Translations under genes and position numbers: made by a program
Notes under the pieces: model-generated
Database searches by the model: none
The model's input: the letters and a program-made list of their open reading frames with translations, nothing else
What the model was told of the DNA's origin: nothing
Source: CAWVWF01 sp963933885
GTDB lineage: Bacteria > Bacteroidota > Bacteroidia > Flavobacteriales_C > GCA-002722245
Assembly: GCA_963933885.1 (NCBI GenBank)
Contig: CAWVWF010000010.1
Location: forward strand, 1-37,065
Length of the DNA stretch: 37,065 bases
Direction: 5' to 3'
Shown: piece after piece, positions 25,501 through 34,262 of the stretch
Layout: each line of letters begins with the position of its first letter
How positions within the stretch are numbered: the first letter of the stretch is position 1

Positions 25501-27120
25501 CATAGAATTTCCATAACAAATTGTATCGTTAAGTAATTGATCAAAATTTGATGAAATAGGTTTTTCCCCTGCCTTAATTATAGATTTATAAACAGCAGTA
25601 TCTGCACAACCATCATCTGTATAAATTGTGTAAGTCACATCATAGTCTCCAGGAGAACTATAAGTATGAGAAGGTGTTAAGCTTGTACTTGTGTTATTAA
25701 TTCCTGATGCTGGATCTCCAAAATCCCAATGTACAGTTGATATTTTGGATGATAGCGTGTAACTTGTATCTGAAAAAGTTAGATTCAGTGGAGAGCAACC
25801 AGTATAAATCGAATCTTTTTCGAAAAATCTAGCAATTGGAAAAGGAACTTTTACATAGCGTTGAAAAGAATCAATACAACCAAATTTGTCTTCAGCATAA
25901 ATTTTAACTTTATAAGATTCTGGTGGAACATCAAATTCATGATATGGATCAATATCAGTTGAAAAAGTGGAGTCTTTAAAATCCCATAAATAAGTTAGGC
26001 TATCTCCTTTTGATAAATTGTCAAAAGTTACTTGAAAAGGGTCACTACAGATAGGAGCACTATAAGTGAAATAAGGGTAAGGTAAATTGTATCTTAAAAT
26101 TGTAGTATCAAAACATGAAGCATCAATAGTAGCTTTTAAAATGATGTCTTTAGATCCTGTTGAATTAAAATGGTATGTTGCTTTATTTGTAAACTTAAAA
26201 GCTTCTCCATTAAAATCCCATTCCAACTTAGCGAAGAATGGAGTTGTATTATCTACTTCAATTGTGAATCCATTAATTCCACAGATTATATTATAGTCGA
26301 ATGTTGCTTCATAATTACCTACTACTAAACTTTGGCTTATTGTATCGGAACATCCAGTAGCCTTTTCTGTTACAGCGAGTATAACTTCAGTACTATCAAA
26401 TGCAGTATATGTATGTATTCCAGGGATTTCACTAGTAGAAGTGTTTCCATCTCCAAATTCCCAATAATATTCCAAATCATTTCCAATTGATTGGTTTAAA
26501 AATAGAATGTTAGCAGGTAAACCACAAATTACAGAATCAAATTCGAAATCGGCTTCTGGACCATCCAATTCAATAAAACTGTTTTTTGTTATTGTAGTTT
26601 CACACCCATTAATATCAGTTACTTTTAAAAAAGTGTTATATTTTTTTATTTCGGTAAATGTAGTTATAGGATTTTGATTAGTTGAAGTTTGTCCATTTCC
26701 AAAAGCCCAATACCATTGTGTAATAGTTCCTGATTGTGGAATCGATAAATCAGTGAATTGTGGAGTGTGAGGCGAACATCCTTTGTTTTGATTAACACTG
26801 AAATTTGGAATAGGTGATGCGTTTACTCGAATTAAAGCTGATTTCACTTCCGTATCTGTTGAAGATCCGTTACTTGCTGTTAATGTAATAGTATAGATTC
26901 CAGGTTGAGAATATACCAAAGTTGGATTCTGATTATTACTTGTAACTCCATTTCCGAAATCCCAATTCCAACTATTTGCTCCACCAGTTGATATATCAAG
27001 AAAATTAACAACAAAAGGAGCACATCCATTGGCTGAATTTACATTGAAATCTGTACTTACTTGAGCTAACGAAATGTTAACAAATAGTATTAGTATTATT
27101 TTTAAAAGTAGTGTTTTCAA
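22573..27120 (-). CDS. Giant PKD-repeat adhesin with gliding-motility type B C-terminal domain
   Basis: The 1515-residue product has a signal peptide (residues 1-19, ending SLA). It then carries about a dozen PKD-type immunoglobulin-like modules, each marked by a W-x-F/Y-G-D/N-G core such as WNWDFGNG, YYWEFGDG, WDWNFGDG and YLWKFGNG. Two cysteines per module are frequent. Residues ~520-750 lack clear PKD cores and form a separate Cys-containing block. The last ~95 residues are the gliding-motility C-terminal (type B) T9SS signal: PSAFSPNGDSRNETF, then FKIYNRWGNVVFET, then DVGTYIYYIKG and a final FTLLR. It should be surface-displayed through the adjacent SprF. Adhesion is inferred from the architecture. 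It is the first gene of the operon. Confidence 0.9.
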   Translation of the reverse strand: MKTLLLKIILILFVNISLAQVSTDFNVNSANGCAPFVVNFLDISTGGANSWNWDFGNGVTSNNQNPTLVYSQPGIYTITLTASNGSSTDTEVKSALIRVNASPIPNFSVNQNKGCSPHTPQFTDLSIPQSGTITQWYWAFGNGQTSTNQNPITTFTEIKKYNTFLKVTDINGCETTITKNSFIELDGPEADFEFDSVICGLPANILFLNQSIGNDLEYYWEFGDGNTSTSEIPGIHTYTAFDSTEVILAVTEKATGCSDTISQSLVVGNYEATFDYNIICGINGFTIEVDNTTPFFAKLEWDFNGEAFKFTNKATYHFNSTGSKDIILKATIDASCFDTTILRYNLPYPYFTYSAPICSDPFQVTFDNLSKGDSLTYLWDFKDSTFSTDIDPYHEFDVPPESYKVKIYAEDKFGCIDSFQRYVKVPFPIARFFEKDSIYTGCSPLNLTFSDTSYTLSSKISTVHWDFGDPASGINNTSTSLTPSHTYSSPGDYDVTYTIYTDDGCADTAVYKSIIKAGEKPISSNFDQLLNDTICYGNSMDFIEQTTYGTSSIQSNYFCWSFYDDITPILLDPEISPLDCPSSIQSNASNNDYVNYSNPKHRYIDFETSVNTIGDTLFTGEVNPQAGLLYTHLVIGYNNCYTEVIKSNFIDTTIAIIGLAVKDSVKTFSDSTKTFGFFNASLNYDSVAYAFVRETNSTDTLLKITNDTNYIELIEGNKYNLYTKIFNKTSGCENTITDLIVIDSSRINFDIVNKKCFSDNPVLLDDNSFSKFGALTKRMWSIDGKVISNNIYEDSSYYFFPDTGLFTVSLEVEYRLLSRHNSVNVYDYYTKTTSKQIMIEGVKAVGLSDTLKVCGGDTIFFTDLSKSTTLLKDFTWRFGYDTDSSTIQNPYHIYNDAGIYTPSLYVTDTFGCYDSVPILQIEVNRPHIDFDISDTLICKHDFVAFKNKSQGTNLSFKWTIDTLSQFNIDIVHKFDSVDDFDVSLYAIDLFGCEDSIKKPKAIKVEDFPETNFGGDILYIDCPPLNTSFKDSTVMPVIKWDWNFGDGGTSKSEDPTHIYTTPGLYSVQLVTTNYAGCSDTLEKVDYIEIDGPNGTVTFDPDTLCIPDEVVFKHQLQNTVYFIWNYGDGNSVSYNYANNQDSSSHTYQKGGSFQPSIDLIDGTGCFYTLPQLPIIIADSIKANFETTDSIICDLFNIPFTNTSRSTFTSSYLWKFGNGDTSTQTSPIYSYLTDSSYNVTLIQTSPLNCIDSITRSIKVFNAPFPTLLVDNNNFCIPSNSDIKIEFDNSNFIADSVYFLVDNIHFNGDSLQTTITTEGSHNIQYIIEYGSGACIVDSIEVKSFYKWPIADFSYSPSNNSMDEPVIFFTNLSQNSDSWLWDFDDFDQSTSENPGHNFNSQGIYNISLISSNLGGCSDTIIKKVSIAPYNFVKLPSAFSPNGDSRNETFGILRAGEFEVEEFKIYNRWGNVVFETTDKNEKWDGKRKGKDQDVGTYIYYIKGSDKEGEIIEIKGNFTLLR

Positions 27121-27143
27121 TTTAATTCTTAAACTTTATAAAT

Positions 27144-27151
27144 CAAGGGTA
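27144..27151 (-). promoter_or_regulatory. Possible promoter of the SprF operon
   Basis: Read on the minus strand this is TACCCTTG, one mismatch from TAnnTTTG, ending 23 bases before the ATG of the PKD adhesin gene. No better candidate is seen in the 138-base gap. Confidence 0.25.
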
Positions 27152-27258
27152 AAAGTAATAGAATTAAATATGCCGAACATTAAATCTATAGATTTCTTTT
27201 TTCGATTTATTAACAACTTTTTAATATAAAGCTTAAAGAAAAGAAAAGTGAAATTTTA

Positions 27259-30200
27259 TTATCGGACTAAAGTAACTGTTCCAGTGAATTCATGTTCAGA
27301 ATTACTCCAGTCTTTAACAACTGCCTTATACACATATACGTCTTGTTGGCATGATCTTCCATCGTTTTTATACGTTCCATTCCATGAGAAGTGTTTTCCT
27401 GAATAATGATAAGCAATTGTACCCCATCTATCATAAACCCATATTTCTATATTATCATAATTAAGTCCTTTTCCAAAGAAGTAATCATTTCTCCCATCGT
27501 TATTCGGTGAAAATCCGCTTGGAATCCAGAAACTGAATTTTGGTACAAGAGTAAGGTTTTTGATAATAGTATCTTGGCAACCAAGATAGTTAGTTGCAAT
27601 AAGCTGAACAGGATAAATTCCTACTGAATCAAAAGCTATTGGTAGTGATGTTAAATTTGATGTTTCATTATTTCCAAAACTCCAGTCAAATTGTGACGCA
27701 TGAGAAGAAGTGTTATTTAAATATGTTAAATTTTCTACTTCATTAATAGGGTTTTCAGAGAAATTGAAATCTGCGGTAGGGGAAGCAATGATGTTAATGT
27801 AATCAATTTTAGTTTCAGATGCTTTACAATTGTTTGTATCTGTAATTGTAAGTGTAACATCGAATAGACCTGGTTGATTAAAAATTGAATTTACAATGCT
27901 TGAATTTCCATCTTCAATAGTTGCTATTCCCCAGTTCCAATTAATTATTCCACTGCTTGTAGTTTGAGCCTGTTCTGTGAAATTAATTGTCATTGGATCA
28001 CATCCTGTGAGGGTATCTGCAAAGAAGTCTACTATCGGGATTTCATTGACAAATACAGTAGTCGTATCAAAGTCTAAACATCCAAATGGTGTTGTTTCTA
28101 CAACATAAACGGTATTGTTTCCTGCTGTATTAAACGTATACTGAGCATGTAAGTCGTTAATGATGTCAGTCCCAATAAACCAGTCATAATTATTATTAGT
28201 TTCTGGGAAACTTAGTAAATTATAAAGATCTATAGCTTCTTGTTGACAAAACACTAAAGGTGATATAGATGTTCTTGGTAAAGGATGAACTATGATTTTT
28301 GCGGTGTCACTATTACTGCAACCATTAGTGCCTACAACTGTCAAATCAATTACATACTGACCTTCTTTATTATACTCTTTACTGATAGTGGATAGGGGAG
28401 AAGATGTACCGTCACCAAAATCCCAATTAATAGATAAGATTCCTGTTGATGAAGATGAGAAAGTAACTGTTTGTTCTTCACAAAGTTCAAGACCAGAAAC
28501 ACTTACTTGTGGCCTATTCAGTATGTTAACTGGTTTCGTTAAAGAATCTTTACAACCTAATTGATCTTCAATAATAAGCTTGATGTATTGAGTACCACCA
28601 GTCTGGTATATTGTTTTGATGTCACTTCCCGAAAGTATAACTCCATTACCATCATCCCAAACATAATTATTGTTTAGGTTTATTGAATTAGACTTTAAGT
28701 TAAGAGAGTCATTCGTACAAACGTCATTAATAGAGAAATCGACAGTTGGAATTGGATTTATTAAAACATTCTGTGTAATTGAATCAATACAACCGTTTTG
28801 AGCCTGTACAATTAAAGTTACAGGGAAAGTCCCTGAAGTCCAGTAATCGTGTTGAACTGTTGGTGAATTTATGGCTCCGGTTCCATCTCCATATTTCCAT
28901 AAATATTGAGCAAGGGCACCTGTTGTTGTATTAGAGAATTGCAATTGTTCAAATACACATCCACTGTCTAACGTGAATTCAGCCTTTGGTCTGTCGAAAA
29001 CATCAACCATGAATGTAGTATCAAATTCACATCCTTCAACACTAGTCAACTTTACATCTACTGGGATATTTCCAGCTGTATTGAATAAATAGTTAATTGA
29101 GTCTTGTGTGAAATTATTTCCTTCAATTGTCCAAATTGTACTAAATAATGAACCTGTTGATGTAATTGATTGTCTATTACTGAAATAGGTACTATCTCCA
29201 CTACAACCATATGAATAGGCAAGACTAATGTCCCAACCGAAAGGGACTTCTGTGATTAGTGTTGAATCTGTAGCAGTACACCCATCTTTGGTAACTGAAG
29301 CAAAATACCAACCAGGTGAATCAACAAGGATTGAGTTTCCGTTTTCATTGGTACTCCAATCAACTGTTAACGTACTTGGAGATATGTTAGCTGTAATTGT
29401 TTTACTTTCAGAACAAAGTAAAGAATCGTTTGGTGATAAATTAATAGTAGGTGGATTTAAGGCATTAACGGTAACTGTATCTTGACCGGAACATCCATTA
29501 TCTGTGACAGTTACAACATAAGTCCCCATGTCAGAGACAGTGATGTTTTTATCCGTCATTCCATTGCTCCAAGAGTATGTTGCATTAGAAGTACCTGTAT
29601 AGTTTACTGAAAGATTTGCATTATCACCGCAATTAACTAGTTGATCATTTCCTGCGTCAATTACTAATTCTTGTACATATATTTTAAAAGCAAATGTTTG
29701 GAGTCCATTATATGTACAGTTATTATCTCTTACAGTAACAGTGAAATAATGCGGTAATGACTGAATATCATCTGCGCCTGGTGTCCAACAGAACTCTCCA
29801 ACTGGTCTACTTCCTGAACCAGGAGAAAATGTTCCATTATCTATCCCCATATTCCATGTTAAGGTTACATCTTGACTGGCATCTAAATCGAAAGTGTTTA
29901 TGTCAAAACAATAAGGTTGATAAGCACAAATTGTATCCTCATATAATCCCGTACCGTTAATTCCATTAATGTCAGGTAATTCATTATTACAAGATCTAAC
30001 AACTATTTGCATATCTCTAATTACTGATCCGATTTTAGTTCCATTTCTAAACTCATCAACTCTAACAGCCATTACTGTAATTTCAATTCGTGCTGGAGTA
30101 ACGCAAAATGAACCTGTCTCACTATCAAATGACATTGGTACTGTAGTATTAAGAGGAGAAATTGCAGAATATCCAAAAAGGTAATTTACTGTTACACTTT

Positions 30201-30834
30201 GATCAGATAAAGGAGATATTAAAGTATAAGCTAAAGAGTCTCCATCAGCATCTCTTGCTCCATGGTTAAAACAAAAATTTTGTCCTAAACATATAAAAGG
30301 GACTGGTTTATTTGTGAAAGTAGGAGAGTTGTTCTCATTGTATGTTAAATTATCAAGTTCTGCTTCAACATATAAGTATTCACTACTTGGAGAGCTGATT
30401 GTGTTTATCGAAGCATTTCTATTTCCTACTCTATACCAAAATTTCCAATCTGTCGCATTTTGAGGTAATGTTATAGTTGTTGTATAAACATATTCTTCAA
30501 TTCCTGGATTAATTCCTCCCGAACAAGTTGTTACTGCATTTGCACAAACAGGTGAAACTTCATTTCCTGTACCAACATCTTGATAAGCATATACATACTG
30601 GTTTACTCCTTTCGATTGTGATTCGTAGTAGATTTGAACAGAACTACTAGCATCAATACCATAACAATCTCTATAAAAAGATAATTTAACCTCATAGATT
30701 CTAGCAATAGGATCTATACATTTATATGTTAAATCAGCTCCAACAGCATGACTTGCTTGAGTAGAATTTATACTTAAGAAAACTGTTACTACAAGACAAA
30801 GTCTTAGCAAAGCTGTATTAATTTTACATTTCAT
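27259..30834 (-). CDS. Second PKD-domain surface protein with type B C-terminal domain
   Basis: The 1191-residue product has a signal peptide (ending TQA). The mature protein starts SHAVGADLTYKCID, followed by LSFYRDCYG; this opening of about 270 residues, with the Ca2+-loop-like DADGDS and several cysteines, recurs in Bacteroidetes cell-surface proteins and is cadherin-like in appearance. PKD-like modules follow (YLWKYGDG, NWDFGDG, NWNWG, FDWSFGN cores) together with Ig-like blocks starting with NCGDNANLSV-type strands. The C-terminus is a type B gliding-motility domain: PSGFSPNNDGRNDYFFGK, then IWVYDRWGTIAYHYSG, then VYVYKAVVKDW and FTGTVTLVR. It has no SprF gene of its own and lies 138 bases upstream of the SprF operon. 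Function as an adhesin is inferred. Confidence 0.87.
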   Translation of the reverse strand: MKCKINTALLRLCLVVTVFLSINSTQASHAVGADLTYKCIDPIARIYEVKLSFYRDCYGIDASSSVQIYYESQSKGVNQYVYAYQDVGTGNEVSPVCANAVTTCSGGINPGIEEYVYTTTITLPQNATDWKFWYRVGNRNASINTISSPSSEYLYVEAELDNLTYNENNSPTFTNKPVPFICLGQNFCFNHGARDADGDSLAYTLISPLSDQSVTVNYLFGYSAISPLNTTVPMSFDSETGSFCVTPARIEITVMAVRVDEFRNGTKIGSVIRDMQIVVRSCNNELPDINGINGTGLYEDTICAYQPYCFDINTFDLDASQDVTLTWNMGIDNGTFSPGSGSRPVGEFCWTPGADDIQSLPHYFTVTVRDNNCTYNGLQTFAFKIYVQELVIDAGNDQLVNCGDNANLSVNYTGTSNATYSWSNGMTDKNITVSDMGTYVVTVTDNGCSGQDTVTVNALNPPTINLSPNDSLLCSESKTITANISPSTLTVDWSTNENGNSILVDSPGWYFASVTKDGCTATDSTLITEVPFGWDISLAYSYGCSGDSTYFSNRQSITSTGSLFSTIWTIEGNNFTQDSINYLFNTAGNIPVDVKLTSVEGCEFDTTFMVDVFDRPKAEFTLDSGCVFEQLQFSNTTTGALAQYLWKYGDGTGAINSPTVQHDYWTSGTFPVTLIVQAQNGCIDSITQNVLINPIPTVDFSINDVCTNDSLNLKSNSINLNNNYVWDDGNGVILSGSDIKTIYQTGGTQYIKLIIEDQLGCKDSLTKPVNILNRPQVSVSGLELCEEQTVTFSSSSTGILSINWDFGDGTSSPLSTISKEYNKEGQYVIDLTVVGTNGCSNSDTAKIIVHPLPRTSISPLVFCQQEAIDLYNLLSFPETNNNYDWFIGTDIINDLHAQYTFNTAGNNTVYVVETTPFGCLDFDTTTVFVNEIPIVDFFADTLTGCDPMTINFTEQAQTTSSGIINWNWGIATIEDGNSSIVNSIFNQPGLFDVTLTITDTNNCKASETKIDYINIIASPTADFNFSENPINEVENLTYLNNTSSHASQFDWSFGNNETSNLTSLPIAFDSVGIYPVQLIATNYLGCQDTIIKNLTLVPKFSFWIPSGFSPNNDGRNDYFFGKGLNYDNIEIWVYDRWGTIAYHYSGKHFSWNGTYKNDGRSCQQDVYVYKAVVKDWSNSEHEFTGTVTLVR

Positions 30835-30908
30835 TTTTCTTGCTTTAATTCGGTAAAAAAGTGCAAGTTGTTTCAGGTAAGTTAAGGTAGGGAGAGTCCT
30901 GAGTAAAG

Positions 30909-30916
30909 CAAATGTA
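30909..30916 (-). promoter_or_regulatory. Putative promoter of the second PKD gene, TAnnTTTG box
   Basis: Read on the minus strand this is TACATTTG, a perfect match, 74 bases before the start codon at 30834. It lies in the 164-base gap after pbpC; no -33 TTG is evident. Confidence 0.35.
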
Positions 30917-30998
30917 AGAAAAGATATTAATTATTGATCATAAAATGAATATTCGGCTTGTTATAATGTATATCCGCCATGTTTTAAGATATATTCGG

Positions 30999-33326
30999 TT
31001 AATAAACACTAAATTTTTGTTTGACTGTGTTTCCCACGGTATCAATAATTTTTAAAGTATGAATCCCATTAGACGGAGTCACTTTTAACTGATGTATAGT
31101 TTCTGTGAAACCTACATAATTGTTATCAATGTGCCAGTAAAGTATAGCGTCTTTTTTTATATGTGTGGCCTCAAAAACGGCACTTCCTTTATTACCATCT
31201 ATTTCAATTGGAATATGAATTTCACTGTTTTTTTTTGGGTAAATTAAAGCTATTATATTCTTATTGTTTCCTTGTGAACAATTAGGATGTTTGTCTGGTA
31301 AATGTTTGTAATTAGGATGGTGTAATTTATAATAATATTCCATTAATGGAGGAAGTGAAAACCATTTTTTCTGTTTCATTTTATATATATTATAGCAGTC
31401 GCTTGATACTTGGTGTTTTAAATCCTCATCAAGATTGATGGTGGAGTGGTAGCTGCAAATTTTTAAATTACGCATTGAGATTGGTAAAAGCTCATTTTTA
31501 ATATTAGGACAGTGTTTACTAGCTTTGTAGCCACTTTTCTTACAAAGTTTAAAATATCCCAAGTCATTTATTGGTGGAGTAAACCAAGAAGTTTCAGGGA
31601 GTATATTGAAAACATCAAATAGAATAGGTGCGGCAGCTTTTACCCCAATTATTCCAGGTTGTCCTTCTCCTGTTGCATTTCCAACCCAAACACCTACTAT
31701 GTATTCTGGTGTTACTCCTATTGCCCAAGCATCTCTATATCCAAATGAGGTTCCTGTTTTCCACGCTACTTTTCTAGATGATGCAAATACTTTCCAGTTC
31801 ATATCTGTTCCAGGCCTGACAACTTCTAACATTGATTGAAATGTGTTATAAATATTTCCTGGAGAGTATGGAGGGGTAATTATTAACTTTCTTTTTGTAT
31901 TAAGGACTCCAAACTCATTTATTGAATCCAGATTTTCTTTTGGATAATGATTTAATGTTGAAGCTAATAATGAATATGCTCTAGTTAAATCCCAAAGTTT
32001 AGTTTCAGCACCACCTAATACTAAACTTAATCCATAGTGTTTGGCTGGTTTGTGTAAACTCGTAATTTCTAATTCCTTTAATTTGTAATAAAACTTATTT
32101 AATTCAACTTTTTCTAATAATCTAACAGCTGGTATATTAAGTGATTTTGATAAGCAAATATTTGCAGGTACGGCGCCATCATAGGTTTGTAAATAGTTTT
32201 GGGGAGCATAACCTTTATAGTGTGTTGGTACGTCTGGAAGTAGGGATGTAGGTGAAATAATACCTTCATCGAAAGCTTGAGCATATAGAAAAGGCTTTAA
32301 TATACTTCCTGAACTTCTTTCAGCATGTATAAGATCAACGGATTCGTTATGATTAAACCCCATTTCTGTAACATTACCAGTATAGGAAATAACTTTATTG
32401 GTTTTAACATCAATTATAATGACTGCTGCGTTATTAATATTCTTTCTTCTTAATCTTTTAATATTCCTTCTAACTATATCATTTACTTGAATTTGAGTAT
32501 CCCTCTTGATTGTTGTTTTTTTTCTAGTTCCTTTTCCTCCTTTTTTAGATATATAATTTAAAAGGTGACTAGCTAATTGTGGTAACGGTTTTGGTTTACC
32601 TGGTAATGTTTCTAATAATGAGAGTTGATATTCTTTTTCATTAATAATTTTAATGTCATATAACCTTTTAAGTAGCCTGTTTCTTTTAGCTAATAATAAT
32701 TTATGATTTTTTCCTGGAAATATTAAACTAGGAGCGTTTGGTAAAACAGCTAAAGTTGCACTTTGAGACCATGTTAATTGATGAGAAGGTTTTCTATAGT
32801 ATCTCCAAGATGCAGTATTTAACCCTACAACATTTCCTCCAAATGGGGCATAAGTAGAATAGTATCTTAGAATGACTGATTTGTTTTCAGCAACTTCAAG
32901 TCGAGTCGCTAAAAATACTTCTCTAAGTTTTTCTAAAAAGGTTCTGCTTGGATTTTTTCGCATTAACCTTATTGTTTGCATTGTTATTGTACTTCCGCCG
33001 CTTACTATTCTTCTGTTTTTTAAGTTTTGTTTTATAGCTCTTCCAACTGCTTTTGCACTTATTCCAATATGACTTTGAAATGTTCGGTCCTCAAACTGAA
33101 TTATACATTGTTTAAATTTATTTGGGACAGAGTCCATTAAGGGAAAACGCCATTGGCCATCTTCTGCAATTGTAGCACTAAGTAGTGTCCCGTCATCAGA
33201 TTCAATTACTGTACTTGTTGGGGAATTGAAGTAGATTTGAGGTAAACAGAAAAACCAGTATACAGACATTATAATTAGTAGTGAGATGCAAGACTTTTTA
33301 TAATATTTTTTTCTAGTGTGTTTCAT
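30999..33326 (-). CDS. pbpC: Penicillin-binding protein 1C
   Basis: It is a bifunctional peptidoglycan glycosyltransferase/transpeptidase anchored in the inner membrane. The protein has 775 residues. A membrane helix lies at about 12-28. The glycosyltransferase (GT51) domain has its catalytic Glu79 in QFEDRTF and the second motif GGSTITMQ (110-117). The transpeptidase domain has SILK (Ser341 to Lys344), SLN (395-397) and KTGTS (523-527). The last ~90 residues form the PbpC-specific C-terminal beta-domain. A usual partner, the alpha-2-macroglobulin gene (yfhM type), is not next to it here. The region ~258-275 is a very basic linker (KKGGKGTRKKTTIKR). All catalytic motifs are intact. Confidence 0.95.
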   Translation of the reverse strand: MKHTRKKYYKKSCISLLIIMSVYWFFCLPQIYFNSPTSTVIESDDGTLLSATIAEDGQWRFPLMDSVPNKFKQCIIQFEDRTFQSHIGISAKAVGRAIKQNLKNRRIVSGGSTITMQTIRLMRKNPSRTFLEKLREVFLATRLEVAENKSVILRYYSTYAPFGGNVVGLNTASWRYYRKPSHQLTWSQSATLAVLPNAPSLIFPGKNHKLLLAKRNRLLKRLYDIKIINEKEYQLSLLETLPGKPKPLPQLASHLLNYISKKGGKGTRKKTTIKRDTQIQVNDIVRRNIKRLRRKNINNAAVIIIDVKTNKVISYTGNVTEMGFNHNESVDLIHAERSSGSILKPFLYAQAFDEGIISPTSLLPDVPTHYKGYAPQNYLQTYDGAVPANICLSKSLNIPAVRLLEKVELNKFYYKLKELEITSLHKPAKHYGLSLVLGGAETKLWDLTRAYSLLASTLNHYPKENLDSINEFGVLNTKRKLIITPPYSPGNIYNTFQSMLEVVRPGTDMNWKVFASSRKVAWKTGTSFGYRDAWAIGVTPEYIVGVWVGNATGEGQPGIIGVKAAAPILFDVFNILPETSWFTPPINDLGYFKLCKKSGYKASKHCPNIKNELLPISMRNLKICSYHSTINLDEDLKHQVSSDCYNIYKMKQKKWFSLPPLMEYYYKLHHPNYKHLPDKHPNCSQGNNKNIIALIYPKKNSEIHIPIEIDGNKGSAVFEATHIKKDAILYWHIDNNYVGFTETIHQLKVTPSNGIHTLKIIDTVGNTVKQKFSVY

Positions 33327-33414
33327 TCTAACACTAAGTTAATAAATGTTGAGTGTGGTATCAGAGCGGTTTATTATTCGACGATGTCTTTATATTATTG
33401 GAAAGCTAAACTTA

Positions 33415-33780
33415 TTATGGTTTATATAATATAAAGACACCGGTTCCTGCAATAAGAACACCTCCCCATAATAAAAAGGCAGAATAAGGATAGTGTTGCA
33501 TACTAAAAAACACACTTATTATAATTAGTACAATTCCAATATTTCGAAATACATCTCCTATTTTTCTGGATTTTGGGATTTCATCTTCTTCGAAAGGATG
33601 ATCAATAGGATCTAAGATTTCATTATCTATGGTTTTCACCTTTTTAGGTAATAAAAAATATACAATACTAATTAAGGTTCCAGTAATAAACAATATTGAT
33701 GCGAATGGCCAATGCATCATTTTAAAACTTAAACCAATTAAAAAGACTAGAAATCCAATTGCACCTAAAGCATTTCTCAT
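33415..33780 (-). CDS. Four-helix membrane protein with duplicated GldL-like His-x-Pro motif
   Basis: I choose the inner ATG at 33780, giving 121 residues (MRNALGAIGFLVFLIGLSFK). The frame is open upstream to 33885, but that 35-residue extension has low-complexity Phe/Lys content, and a TATATTTG box (33805-33798, minus strand) sits 17 bases before the inner ATG. Four helices are predicted at about 4-19, 26-43, 77-93 and 100-118, as two hairpins joined by an acidic loop (DPIDHPFEEDEIPK). Each hairpin bears the same motif: FKMMHWPFASILF (His23) and FSMQHYPYSAFLL (His96). The first copy resembles the start of GldL, the T9SS/gliding motor protein (KIMHWPGAS-type). It is not GldL itself, since the long cytoplasmic part is missing. 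Function unknown. Confidence 0.6.
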   Translation of the reverse strand: MRNALGAIGFLVFLIGLSFKMMHWPFASILFITGTLISIVYFLLPKKVKTIDNEILDPIDHPFEEDEIPKSRKIGDVFRNIGIVLIIISVFFSMQHYPYSAFLLWGGVLIAGTGVFILYKP

Positions 33781-33797
33781 ATTTGAAATTTGAAAGG

Positions 33798-33805
33798 CAA
33801 ATATA
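33798..33805 (-). promoter_or_regulatory. TAnnTTTG box before the GldL-like gene
   Basis: Read on the minus strand this is TATATTTG, a perfect match. It supports starting the GldL-like gene at 33780 rather than 33885, since the longer frame would begin upstream of the promoter. Confidence 0.35.
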
Positions 33806-33885
33806 CTCAGAAAAACTAATTTGATTTTGTTCTTAAAGTCTGGTTTATTAAAAAAAAAACAAGGTTGATTTATTGTTTTTAGCAT

Positions 33886-34262
33886 TGTTAGTTAGTAGAA
33901 AACTCAATTGGAGTGGGAGTTATTAACAATATAACAAGTTATAAATAAAAAAACATGTATTTAATTACACTTAAAATTCTATTCTAGTGAATTTTTAACT
34001 TGAATTCAATTTAAATTAAGAAACCTTACAAGTGATTGATGTAGTTGGTTCATTACTAGTGTTTTGTGTTGTTTTTTTGATCTGGTTTTTTCGGCTTTTT
34101 TCATCAGTAAATCTACAGAGTCAACCCACGTAGGGCTTTGAAGAAATTAATAAACAACTGAATTGTTAATTACTTTTTTACTTAAACCCTTGTAGTTATG
34201 AGCATTTAAGGTAATTTCATCAAACAGAATTTTAGTATTAATAATTTATAAATATCATTAAG
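33886..34262. other. Intergenic region upstream of HU gene
   Basis: I see no gene in these 377 bases. The region is very A+T-rich with several T runs near 34070-34100. No exact TAnnTTTG box precedes the HU gene. ATTTATAAAT is a short palindrome just before its start. No tRNA or known RNA fold was recognised. Confidence 0.5.

Noticed and set aside
22573..30834. PKD modules considered as a DNA-level tandem repeat array or CRISPR
   Set aside because: The repetition is visible only in the protein; the DNA copies differ strongly and there are no short identical repeats with spacers.
33327..33414. Possible tRNA or attachment site between pbpC and the GldL-like gene
   Set aside because: No cloverleaf or CCA-end pairing could be built and no direct repeats or integrase gene are present.
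33781..33885. N-terminal extension of the GldL-like protein
   Set aside because: Low-complexity residues, and a perfect promoter box lies inside this part.
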